From JALNZF01 sp049793155 (GTDB lineage Bacteria; Nitrospirota; UBA9217), in assembly GCA_049793155.1 (NCBI GenBank), contig JBARBN010000044.1:1-25064 (forward strand): a stretch of 25,064 bases of DNA, given 5' to 3'. Under the pieces are notes generated by a model that saw only the letters and a list, made by a program, of their open reading frames with translations, ran no database searches and had not been told where the DNA came from. The translations under genes and the position numbers were made by a program. Each line of letters begins with the position of its first letter. Positions within the stretch are counted from its first letter, which is position 1. This document shows, in pieces, positions 14,625-21,823 of the stretch.

Positions 14625-16145
14625 TCACTTCATTGTTTTCTTCCTTCTCACGGATTCTTTGAGATCGATCATTTCTTTCATTTCAGCGATGTTGCTCGAC
14701 ATGTCCCACCAGCCGTGTTTGAACGCGGCATAGTCGGGCGCGCCGGTCATGGCAGACGCATAGCGCACGGAGTTCGCGAAGAAAAGCCATTGTCTCGTCC
14801 AGCGCTGCTCGATGGGCTCATCAAAGGGATTGCGCTTGTCTTCGATGCCCTTGCTCCATGCTTCGTTCATCAGGTCAGTCGCAGACTGCGTCATGGCATC
14901 CGTTTCCCGCACGGTGTTCGCGAGCTTGCTGAAATGACCATTTATCCAATCCATGTTGTGGCAGCCGTTGCACACCTTTTTCATGCTGCTGAGCCGCGTT
15001 TCCTGTTCTGCCTTGTCGATCAGGAATTCCGACGCCGGCAAGCCGGCGAATGTCGTCGGAAGCGGAAGGCCGTCCTTATTCTTGATCAAGGTGGTGTCGC
15101 CCGACAGGGGCTGGGGGTGACTATAGATCAGGCCGAAAAGCCTGACCCAGAGGCGCGAGCCGAAGTCATGGGTCCTTTCGGCAATGACGGCGCCGGACGG
15201 GGATACGATCAGGCTGTTGTGGCAGACCGCACAGGTCGGGGCCCTGAAATCCTTCCCCACGGTCCAGGGCACCGCGTTCATATCCCATTCCTGGTGCTTT
15301 GAGAAAAAAATGTTCCCGTGCTTGCTCTCTTTATACACATCCCACGCAGGAACGTCAGGTTCTTCATGGCACTGGGCGCAGGTATAGGGCTTGCGGGCGA
15401 CTTCGATCGAAAAAGCATGCCGCGGATGGCAGGCCGTGCACGCACCGAAACTGCCGTCGGGGTTTTCCCGGCCTACTCCCTGGTTCGGCCAGTTCGTCAG
15501 GTTCGGCACGGTGATCTCACCGGAGGCGACGGTCAACTGCTTAAATCCCTTTACTTCGATCCTGGTCCCGTGACAGCCAAGGCAACTCTCGTGCAAGGTG
15601 TTTTCAGTAGGCCTTTCGATGATTATATTCCCGGTCGACATCCTCTTTACGCCCGTGACATCGTCGACCAATGTATGATATACAGGGTTTGCCATCAGGT
15701 TTTTAATGGCATTCGCCTTCTTGCTTGTAGAGAACTGCGTGACTTCCACGGGATGACAGGTCTTGCAATCGTCGGGGCTCACGATAACATTGATCCGGAA
15801 ACCCATATGTTCAAAGTTGTCCTTATGCTTTTTCGGGTTCCGGCTGTGGCACTCATAGCACCCCACGGCGTATCCGGCGACGTCCTCCGGGACGGCATCC
15901 GCGGAAATCCGCCGCTCCAATGGAGGTTTTTTCATGGCGTCTGCCGGCGTCGTTTGCGAATGTCTGCTCGAGAACCAGTCGTGAACGATCCCCGGCGTAT
16001 AGACACTGTGGCAGCCAAGACAGCCCTGAGTGGATGGGCTCCATCGGGCGCTTGGCGGCTCAGCTTCCCTTTTATCAGCGAGGCCGGGAGAGGCTAAAAA
16101 TACCAAAACACACCATGAGGCGAGGAAAAACAATATGCTTCGCAT
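14625..16145 (-). CDS. Octaheme c-type cytochrome, hydroxylamine oxidoreductase family
   Basis: Exported multiheme protein of 506 residues; the signal peptide ends near Ala23. It has exactly eight CXXCH sites, at residues 42, 96, 127, 188, 236, 256, 305 and 392 (first Cys). Segments such as CAQCHEEPDVPAWDVYKESKHG and WTVGKDFRAPTCAVCHNS, followed by THDFGSR, are typical of the HAO family. No CXXCK site is present, so it is not an NrfA- or ONR-type enzyme. In non-nitrifiers this family is thought to reduce nitrite or oxidise or reduce hydroxylamine. Whether the Tyr that crosslinks heme P460 is present cannot be settled by eye; Tyr462 and Tyr472 are candidates. No quinol-oxidising tetraheme partner gene is adjacent. 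An AAGGAGG ribosome site and a good promoter precede it. Confidence 0.88.
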   Translation of the reverse strand: MRSILFFLASWCVLVFLASPGLADKREAEPPSARWSPSTQGCLGCHSVYTPGIVHDWFSSRHSQTTPADAMKKPPLERRISADAVPEDVAGYAVGCYECHSRNPKKHKDNFEHMGFRINVIVSPDDCKTCHPVEVTQFSTSKKANAIKNLMANPVYHTLVDDVTGVKRMSTGNIIIERPTENTLHESCLGCHGTRIEVKGFKQLTVASGEITVPNLTNWPNQGVGRENPDGSFGACTACHPRHAFSIEVARKPYTCAQCHEEPDVPAWDVYKESKHGNIFFSKHQEWDMNAVPWTVGKDFRAPTCAVCHNSLIVSPSGAVIAERTHDFGSRLWVRLFGLIYSHPQPLSGDTTLIKNKDGLPLPTTFAGLPASEFLIDKAEQETRLSSMKKVCNGCHNMDWINGHFSKLANTVRETDAMTQSATDLMNEAWSKGIEDKRNPFDEPIEQRWTRQWLFFANSVRYASAMTGAPDYAAFKHGWWDMSSNIAEMKEMIDLKESVRRKKTMK

Positions 16146-16195
16146 GACAGGACCTCCTTTTTAAGACGCGCACCGAACAGCATGTCACTCAATGT

Positions 16196-16224
16196 ATTAT
16201 ACCATCACCTGGCTTCCCTGACAG
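16196..16224 (-). promoter_or_regulatory. Extended -10 sigma-70 promoter for the octaheme cytochrome
   Basis: On the minus strand, TATAAT (16196-16201) is perfect consensus with the extended TGG immediately before it. CTGTCA (16219-16224) serves as -35 at a 17-base spacing (4 of 6). Predicted start is near 16189, giving a leader of about 44 bases that contains the AAGGAGG site. Confidence 0.75.
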
Positions 16225-16359
16225 ACATCCTGCACTAAATCCCGGGTCATGTCTTATGCAATCATCGTTCCCCCATTGCGCGTTGCCAACGCTTTCGTTT
16301 CATTCCGCGCGTCATCATCTCGACCCTCAAACCTGGTTCAACTCTCATAACTTCGGGGC

Positions 16360-16388
16360 TGGACTTTCATGGCCACTTGTAGTAAAGT
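16360..16388 (+). promoter_or_regulatory. Possible weak promoter for the secreted Trp/Tyr-rich protein
   Basis: TGGACT (16360-16365) and TAAAGT (16383-16388) at 17-base spacing give a partial sigma-70 match. It is the best candidate upstream of ATG 16443 but is not strong; an alternative sigma factor is possible. Confidence 0.3.
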
Positions 16389-16442
16389 TTTATCAAAAGC
16401 ACAGTTCTGTCTGAAGAAAAACCGGAGAAGGAGGAAAACAAA

Positions 16443-17321
16443 ATGAAAAGGCCACTTTTTTTTGGGACATTCCTTTTGGCGTTGGCAATTTCAGCCCCCA
16501 TGCCCGCAAGGGCAGAAGTAAATATATCCATTGGAATTCCTTTACCACCCCCCATCGTATTTGCGGCGCCGCCGGAAGTGATCGTGATGCCTGATACGGA
16601 CTATGTTTACGTTGTTCCTGACGTGGATGCAGACATGTTTTTCTGGGGTGGCTGGTGGTGGCGTCCCTGGGAAGGTCGCTGGTATCGCTCGCATTATTAT
16701 AACCGGGGCTGGGCTTATTATAACAATGTTCCAAGTTTTTATTTTGATGTCGACCCGGGTTGGAGAGGATACTATAGAGATCATAATTGGTACGGACACC
16801 GGTGGAACTATGAACGTATTCCCAACAGACGACTTCAGCAGAACTGGAAGGGCTGGCGTGATGACCGGTATTGGGACAGGCAGAGGACCTGGGGTATCCA
16901 GGGTTATCAGCCTCGACCGCAACAAGAGAGGCAGGAGCTGAGACGCCAGAGGCAGGAGCAATATCAACGGAGCCCCGAGGTTCAGCGCCACCGGCAGCAG
17001 ATACAAGAGCAACAAAGACAACCCCAGGCTCAGCGACCGCGAGGTCAACAACAAGGACAACCTCAGGTTCAACGGCCGCAACAGCAACAACATCAACCAG
17101 GGGTTCAGCAATCAGAGAAGGGGAGAGCTATCAGACCGAAGGGCGGTCCCGCGGGCGTTGGCGAGAAGCAGCAGGTTCAGCGAGCAGAGAGAAGAAGGCC
17201 TGCGGGCGGTCCTGCGCCGAGGGCAGAGAGAAGGAAGGCTGAGCCCGAGAATAAAATGAAGAACCCCAGGCCTGACAGAGGCTCCGAATCAAAAGACGAG
17301 AAGAGACCTGCCGAACGGTAG
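16443..17321 (+). CDS. Secreted Trp/Tyr-rich protein with Gln/Arg-rich disordered tail
   Basis: The function is unknown. A clear signal peptide ends at ARA (residue 24). Residues 25-60 are Pro/Val-rich and end in a segment of the type YVYVVPDVDADMFFWGG. Residues 61-130 are extremely rich in Trp and Tyr (WWWRPW, GRWYRSHYYNRGW). I recall similar secreted proteins of unknown role in Geobacter and related bacteria. From about residue 155 to 292 the protein is low-complexity Gln/Arg/Pro, then Lys/Glu/Arg, highly basic and surely disordered. A strong AAGGAGG site lies eight bases before ATG 16443. The basic tail could bind polysaccharide, nucleic acid or other anionic polymers; this is inference. 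A diguanylate cyclase gene follows after 54 bases. Confidence 0.8.
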   Translation: MKRPLFFGTFLLALAISAPMPARAEVNISIGIPLPPPIVFAAPPEVIVMPDTDYVYVVPDVDADMFFWGGWWWRPWEGRWYRSHYYNRGWAYYNNVPSFYFDVDPGWRGYYRDHNWYGHRWNYERIPNRRLQQNWKGWRDDRYWDRQRTWGIQGYQPRPQQERQELRRQRQEQYQRSPEVQRHRQQIQEQQRQPQAQRPRGQQQGQPQVQRPQQQQHQPGVQQSEKGRAIRPKGGPAGVGEKQQVQRAERRRPAGGPAPRAERRKAEPENKMKNPRPDRGSESKDEKRPAER

Positions 17322-17375
17322 GAAGGCACAACAGCTGAGTGACCTGCTTCGTAAGGCTGTGGCCGAGGACGCAAC

Positions 17376-18668
17376 ATGAAGAAGTCTAATCTGCGTGTGC
17401 TGGCGATCGAAGATAGCACTGATGACGCTGACCTTGTGAGGATCATGCTGAACAGGGTGCAGGATTCCGTCTTCACCGTGGTCAATGCCCAACGGCTGGC
17501 CGAAGGGCTTCAGTGCCTCCGAGAGCAGGCCTTCGACGTCGTCCTGCTGGATCTGGGGCTACCGGACAGCGAAGGAATGAGCGCTGTCAGGGAGGTCAGG
17601 AAGGTATGCCCGGAGGTTCCGCTTATCGTTCTGTCCGGCCTGGATGACGAGGAGTTTGCCTTAAAAACGCTGCAAATGGATGTCCAGGATTATTTGATCA
17701 AGGGACAGATAGACGGCAACCTTCTGGTGCGTTCTATCCGTTACGCCCGGGAGCGGAAGCGGGTTGTCATGGAACTGCAAGCCAGCGAATCCCGCTTCCG
17801 CAGCTTAAGCGAAAGCAGCATTATCGGCATCGCGTATTTCGACGTAAACGGCCGGATCACCGATGCCAATGACACGTTCCTTTCGATGATCGGATACAGC
17901 CGGGATGAGCTTGAGAAGAACCTTGTGCGCTGGGACCGTCTTCTTCCCCCGAAATGGCTGCCGTATATGCGAAAAGTTGCGCAGGAGTTCACGACAACGG
18001 GTCGCATTGCGCCCTATGAAACGGAATACCTCGGCAAGGATGGTTCGAAGTTCTGGGGACTCTTCGGCGCGGCGAGAATGGAAGGGAAGGCTGACGGAAT
18101 CGCCTTCGTCGTTGATATTACCGGGCGAAAGAAGTTGGAGGAGGAGATCCGGCACATGGCCAATCACGATTTCCTGACCGGCCTGCCAAACAGACGCCTT
18201 TTCCGGGAGCTTCTCCGCTACGGGCTTGAAGAGGCGTACCGCAACCGGAAAAAAATGGCGCTCCTGTTTCTTGACCTTGACCGCTTCAAGGGGGTCAACG
18301 ACACGCTGGGACACGAGGCGGGTGACGAACTGCTCAAAGCGGTTGCTGAACGGCTCAAGTCCACGCTCAGGAAGGCGGACGCTGTAGCGCGAATCGGGGG
18401 GGACGAGTTCAGTATCCTTCTTGCCGGCATCGAAAGTCAGGAAGACATAGCCGAAATCGTAAGGAAGATACTGGTCTCCTTGCGAGATACGTGCGTCATT
18501 GCGGGACGGGAATTCCACATCACGACAAGCATAGGCATCAGTATCTATCCCGACGACAGTGACGACATCAATACGCTCTTCCGCTATGCTGACATCGCCC
18601 TGTACCGCGCGAAAGACCTGGGACGGAATACATTCGCGTTCTACAAACCCGGCGCAACGGTGTGCTGA
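17376..18668 (+). CDS. Diguanylate cyclase, REC-PAS-GGDEF
   Basis: Makes c-di-GMP from two GTP under control of a phosphorelay and a PAS sensor. Residues 5-125 are a receiver domain: acidic pair Glu12-Asp13, Asp59 phosphoacceptor (VVLLDLGLPD), Ser87, Lys109. Residues 138-255 are a PAS domain (ASESRFRSL start; VVDITGRKK end). Residues 258-425 are the GGDEF domain: DFLTGLPNRR, LDLDRFKGVND and the catalytic GGDEF at 341-345. The inhibitory I-site RKAD (332-335) lies five residues before it, so product feedback is expected. No EAL domain follows. The protein is soluble (430 residues). A GAGGA site precedes the start. No sensor kinase gene is adjacent. Confidence 0.94.
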   Translation: MKKSNLRVLAIEDSTDDADLVRIMLNRVQDSVFTVVNAQRLAEGLQCLREQAFDVVLLDLGLPDSEGMSAVREVRKVCPEVPLIVLSGLDDEEFALKTLQMDVQDYLIKGQIDGNLLVRSIRYARERKRVVMELQASESRFRSLSESSIIGIAYFDVNGRITDANDTFLSMIGYSRDELEKNLVRWDRLLPPKWLPYMRKVAQEFTTTGRIAPYETEYLGKDGSKFWGLFGAARMEGKADGIAFVVDITGRKKLEEEIRHMANHDFLTGLPNRRLFRELLRYGLEEAYRNRKKMALLFLDLDRFKGVNDTLGHEAGDELLKAVAERLKSTLRKADAVARIGGDEFSILLAGIESQEDIAEIVRKILVSLRDTCVIAGREFHITTSIGISIYPDDSDDINTLFRYADIALYRAKDLGRNTFAFYKPGATVC

Positions 18669-18845
18669 ATTGCCGGCATCGCGGGAAGACTTTGTTTCGT
18701 ATTACGCTGCGCTGCATGCACAAACACCTTAAGACAACACGCAGCACCGCGGAAAACAAATTCCTGCAGTTCGTCAGCGGTAGAATCGAGAAGCTTAATG
18801 ATCCGCAAATCGGGATCGGTCCAGCATTTTTATTTTAAAAGTACC
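18669..18845. other. Intergenic stretch without recognised features
   Basis: Between the diguanylate cyclase stop and the AOR promoter I see no gene, no convincing terminator and no repeat. A weak GATCC/GGATC hairpin occurs near 18798, without a proper T-tract. Confidence 0.5.
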
Positions 18846-18873
18846 TTGACGAACAGCATCTTATAGAGATAAT
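18846..18873 (+). promoter_or_regulatory. Sigma-70 promoter for the AOR gene
   Basis: TTGACG (18846-18851) and GATAAT (18868-18873), each one mismatch from consensus, are separated by 16 bases. Predicted start is near 18880, giving a leader of about 78 bases before ATG 18958 with GGGAGGA at 18948-18954. Confidence 0.7.
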
Positions 18874-18877
18874 ATTA

Positions 18878-18906
18878 CAACATATTGCTATGGCATTCAA
18901 ATGTTG
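18878..18906. promoter_or_regulatory. Inverted repeat at the AOR transcription start (possible operator)
   Basis: CAACAT (18878-18883) is repeated inverted as ATGTTG (18901-18906), with an inner TGC/GCA pair. It straddles the predicted transcription start, a place where a repressor site or a leader hairpin would act. Six-base arms can occur by chance. Confidence 0.3.
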
Positions 18907-18957
18907 ACACAAAAAGAGAAGCTCGTTGGAGAAACGCTTTGAAAACTGGGAGGAACT

Positions 18958-20694
18958 ATGGATAAGATTCTGAGAATAGATGTTGGAGCCAACGGTGGCC
19001 CCAAAGCGACAGCGGTACCGGTTGGTGAGTATGCGGGTCTTGGCGGCAGGGCATTGACATCGGCGATCGTTTCGAAGGAGGTACCGCCGCTCTGCCATCC
19101 CCTGGGCGGCGAGAACAAGCTGGTCATCGCACCCGGCCTCCTGAGCGGGTCCGCGGGCGCCCAGTCCGGCCGGATCTCGGTCGGATGCAAGAGCCCCCTG
19201 ACCGGCGGCATCAAGGAGTCGAACTCCGGAGGACAGGCGTCGCAGGTACTGGCCAAGCTCGGGTATAACGCCATTGTGCTCGAAGGGAAGCCTGCGAGCG
19301 ACGACCTCTACAAGGTCTTCATCAATAAGGACGGGGTCAAGATCATCAAGGATAACAGCCTCAAGATGCTCCCCAATTACGACCTGATCGCCAAAATGAA
19401 AGCTGAATACGGCGACAAGGCGGCGTGCATTTCGATCGGTCCGGCCGGTGAGATGAAGATGGCTGCCGCTACAGTTGCCTTTACCGACATAGAGCAGCGG
19501 CCGACCCGCCATGCCGGTCGCGGCGGCCCGGGCGCGGTCATGGGAGCCAAGAACATCAAGGTCATTGTCCTCGATTCAACCGGCATGCCGGTACGGGCGC
19601 CCAAGGACCCGGAGAAATTCAAAGATGCGAACAAGCGGTTCGTCGATGGACTGAAGAAGCATCCGGTCACCGGCCAGGGCCTTCCGGCATTCGGCACAAA
19701 CGTGCTGACGAATATCCTGAACGAGGTGGGCGGATACCCCACCTATAACTTCAAGCAGGGCCGGTTCGACGGCGCCTCGAAGATCAGCGGTGAGACTCAG
19801 GCGGAAACCGAAACAAAGCGAGGCGGACTCGCGACCCACGGTTGCCACACTGGTTGCGTCATCCAGTGCTCGGGTACATACAACGACAAGGACGGTCATT
19901 ATCTCACCAAACAGCCGGAGTATGAGACCATCTGGGCCCACGGCGGGAACTGCGGCATCAGCGACCTGGACAAGATCGCCATGCTCGACTTCCTCGATGA
20001 CAATTACGGCGTTGACACGATCGAGATGGGCGCGACGATCGCAGTTGCGATGGATGCCGGTCTCGCCAAGTTCGGCGACGCGGATGCGGCCATCAATCTC
20101 GTGAAGGAGGTCGGCAAGGGTACGCCCCTCGGCAGGATCCTCGGCAACGGTGCCGGCATGACCGGCAAGGCCTTCGGCGTCGAACGGGTACCGGTGGTCA
20201 AGAACCAGGCGATGCCGGCCTATGATCCCCGCGCAGTACAGGGTATCGGCGTCACCTATGCGACGAGCCCGATGGGAGCGGACCATACAGCGGGATACGC
20301 GGTGGCCCAGAACGTCCTGAAAGTGGGCGGCGATGTGAACGCGCTCAAGCCCGAAGGGCAGGTGGATCTGTCGCGAAACCTCCAGATCGCGACAGCGGCG
20401 ATCGACTCCACGGGAATGTGCCTCTTTATCGCCTTTGCGATCCTCGACCAACCCGAGACTTTCCAGGCGATGCTTGACATGCTGAGCGCCTTCTACGGAA
20501 TTAATATGACAGCCGACGGCGTCACTGAGCTGGGAAAGAAGGTCTTGAAGATGGAAAGGGATTTCAACGCGCGGGCAGGTTTCACCCCTCAGGATGACCG
20601 GCTGCCGAGCTACTTCAAGACGGAAAAGCTTGCACCGCACAACGTCACTTTCGGGGTAAAGGACGAGGATCTGGACAAGGTCTTTAACTGGTAG
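18958..20694 (+). CDS. Aldehyde:ferredoxin oxidoreductase family tungsten/molybdenum enzyme
   Basis: Oxidises aldehydes to acids, or the reverse, using a bis-pyranopterin tungsten (or Mo) site and one 4Fe-4S cluster, with ferredoxin as usual partner. The N-terminal part carries family segments (YAGLGGRALTS, SGRISVGCKSPLTGGIKESNSGG, RHAGRGGPGAVMGAKNIK). The cluster cysteines appear to be Cys296, Cys300 and Cys304 in GCHTGCVIQC, plus Cys488 in TGMCLF. The spacing CxxxCxxxC differs by one residue from the CxxCxxxC of Pyrococcus AOR. Length (578) is slightly below the usual 600 or so. PEYETIWAHGGNCGI and YDPRAVQGIGVTYATSPMGADHT are also family-like. The physiological aldehyde is unknown. It has its own promoter and a perfect terminator, so it is monocistronic. 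Confidence 0.92.
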   Translation: MDKILRIDVGANGGPKATAVPVGEYAGLGGRALTSAIVSKEVPPLCHPLGGENKLVIAPGLLSGSAGAQSGRISVGCKSPLTGGIKESNSGGQASQVLAKLGYNAIVLEGKPASDDLYKVFINKDGVKIIKDNSLKMLPNYDLIAKMKAEYGDKAACISIGPAGEMKMAAATVAFTDIEQRPTRHAGRGGPGAVMGAKNIKVIVLDSTGMPVRAPKDPEKFKDANKRFVDGLKKHPVTGQGLPAFGTNVLTNILNEVGGYPTYNFKQGRFDGASKISGETQAETETKRGGLATHGCHTGCVIQCSGTYNDKDGHYLTKQPEYETIWAHGGNCGISDLDKIAMLDFLDDNYGVDTIEMGATIAVAMDAGLAKFGDADAAINLVKEVGKGTPLGRILGNGAGMTGKAFGVERVPVVKNQAMPAYDPRAVQGIGVTYATSPMGADHTAGYAVAQNVLKVGGDVNALKPEGQVDLSRNLQIATAAIDSTGMCLFIAFAILDQPETFQAMLDMLSAFYGINMTADGVTELGKKVLKMERDFNARAGFTPQDDRLPSYFKTEKLAPHNVTFGVKDEDLDKVFNW

Positions 20695-20716
20695 CTGAAA
20701 TCTCATGATTCAATAT

Positions 20717-20745
20717 AAGGAGAGACGCGGGTCTCTCCTTTTTTA
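20717..20745 (+). terminator. Intrinsic terminator after the AOR gene
   Basis: AAGGAGAGAC (20717-20726) and GTCTCTCCTT (20731-20740) form a perfect ten-base-pair stem with a four-base loop, running into a T tract (20739-20744). It lies 22 bases after the AOR stop. Confidence 0.93.
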
Positions 20746-20755
20746 TTGCTGTTCC

Positions 20756-20795
20756 GGACAGCAGGGGAGGGGCGCGTCATGCGCGCCCTGTGTCC
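20756..20795 (+). other. Strong GC hairpin in front of the 211-residue protein gene
   Basis: GGGCGCG (20770-20776) pairs with CGCGCCC (20782-20788) around a five-base loop. GGACA (20756-20760) pairs with TGTCC (20791-20795), leaving a bulge on the 5' side. No T tract follows, so it is not a normal terminator. It lies between the AOR terminator and ATG 20828 and could be a leader structure or a second, non-classical terminator. It is too small for the known molybdenum-cofactor riboswitch. Confidence 0.4.
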
Positions 20796-20827
20796 AAACC
20801 CTACTTTGAGATGTGCAATGAGGTGAT

Positions 20828-21463
20828 ATGAACGTGACCGGCAAACATTCGGGTGAATCCGAACCGTATCCTCATCTTGCATTCGTCGTGACTGAACCTC
20901 TGGTCTCGAACTTTTTTCTGCTGCTCCAGCAAGGCGTAATGATCAGGTCCCGCACTGGCTGCAGCGTTGAGGCGTTCCTGCGGGAAGAGCTCAAGGCCTC
21001 CCCGGAAATGATCGAGAAGATCCAGTCCATCGTGCTTGACGGAAAGCCGGTCGATGACATTCGCGCGGCCGTGCTGCACGACGGTTCGACGCTGGCGCTC
21101 TCTGCTGCCATGCCCGGATTGGTCGGCGCCACACTCAGACGGGGAGGGGCCTATTCCTCATTGCGCAGCGCGATCACCTACCACGAAACAGGGAACACAT
21201 GCACGCCCGGCAACGGATGGGTGAACATAAAGCTCTTTAATCTCCTGATGGCGGAGCTGGGACCGAATCTCCTGCGAAAGGGCGTTCTGCTCATGACAAC
21301 TGATCTCCTTGATCTTCTGACTGAGCTAGCCGGGGAGTTTCGGCAGGGATGCAGCATCACCCTGAACAACAAACCTGTCGATATCATGATGCTGAGGGGT
21401 AACGCGGAGTTGGGAAGTGCACGCAAGGTATTTCTTTCTATCTCGTCCGGGTCGACAGCGTGA
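20828..21463 (+). CDS. Conserved-looking protein of unknown function, possible beta-grasp region
   Basis: I do not recognise a named family. It has 211 residues, with no signal peptide and no membrane helix. Residues 46-100 (SVEAFLREELKASPE, then SIVLDGKPVDDI, then VLHDGSTLALSAAMPG) line up by eye with the MoaD/ThiS protein encoded just downstream (TVDDVVRSLHLPG, then RIVNGEHRPAD, then ILKDKDEIALFPPIAGG). This suggests a ubiquitin-like beta-grasp fold without the terminal GG. Residues 150-210 contain a second, looser copy of the LNNKPVDIMML type. AGGTG lies just before ATG 20828. Its position between AOR and a MoaD-like gene suggests a link to tungsten/molybdenum cofactor or aldehyde metabolism, which is inference. 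Confidence 0.65.
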   Translation: MNVTGKHSGESEPYPHLAFVVTEPLVSNFFLLLQQGVMIRSRTGCSVEAFLREELKASPEMIEKIQSIVLDGKPVDDIRAAVLHDGSTLALSAAMPGLVGATLRRGGAYSSLRSAITYHETGNTCTPGNGWVNIKLFNLLMAELGPNLLRKGVLLMTTDLLDLLTELAGEFRQGCSITLNNKPVDIMMLRGNAELGSARKVFLSISSGSTA

Positions 21464-21472
21464 CTGCCTAGA

Positions 21473-21697
21473 CTAACCTCCGGCGATGGGCGGGAAGAGG
21501 GCGATTTCGTCTTTGTCTTTCAAGATATGATCCGCGGGACGATGCTCTCCGTTGACGATCCTGAGAAGCCGGATCGTTCCAGGGAGGTGAAGAGAACGCA
21601 CTACGTCATCGACGGTCGCGCCTTCGGGAAACGCGGCAACCTGTTCATCGGGGCCAAATTGACGCAAGGATGCAAAAAGCCTGATCGTAATGTTCAT
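21473..21697 (-). CDS. moaD: MoaD/ThiS-family sulfur-carrier protein
   Basis: A 74-residue ubiquitin-like protein ending in Gly-Gly, the residue pair that is activated and thiocarboxylated in sulfur carriers. The pattern MNITIRLFASLRQFGPD at the start and DKDEIALFPPIAGG at the end is typical of MoaD, the small subunit of molybdopterin synthase. It could instead be a special carrier for AOR-type tungsten enzymes. It is convergent with the 211-residue gene (nine bases apart). No moaE or moeB is adjacent. No ribosome site is seen upstream. An extended -10 lies only six bases before the ATG, so the message may be leaderless. Confidence 0.88.
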   Translation of the reverse strand: MNITIRLFASLRQFGPDEQVAAFPEGATVDDVVRSLHLPGTIRLLRIVNGEHRPADHILKDKDEIALFPPIAGG

Positions 21698-21703
21698 GGT
21701 AAC

Positions 21704-21712
21704 AGTATACCA
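21704..21712 (-). promoter_or_regulatory. Extended -10 promoter of the MoaD-like gene
   Basis: On the minus strand the sequence reads TGGTATACT: an extended TGn motif joined to TATACT (21704-21709), one mismatch from consensus. No clear -35 is seen. The normal start point, about seven bases downstream, falls on the A of the ATG at 21697. Confidence 0.5.
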
Positions 21713-21823
21713 GACATCCCGGCGCTGCTGGATTGAATTTGAAGCGTATTGTCAAAACGTGCTCGACGATCGCATGATACAATAAAGGAAAAGGTTGGGA
21801 AGCATCCGGAAGGAGGGGATCGT

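Noticed and set aside
15318..16097. 259-codon plus-strand open frame opposite the octaheme cytochrome
   Set aside because: Antisense shadow of a gene with eight heme motifs and a strong promoter and ribosome site.
19576..20706. Long open frame (376 codons) on the minus strand opposite AOR
   Set aside because: It lies wholly inside the well-supported AOR gene, has no family pattern, and is the kind of frame GC-rich coding DNA leaves open on the other strand.
20746..20827. Molybdenum/tungsten cofactor riboswitch before the 211-residue gene
   Set aside because: The region is about 80 bases with one hairpin, too small for the known Moco RNA, and I could not see its conserved parts.
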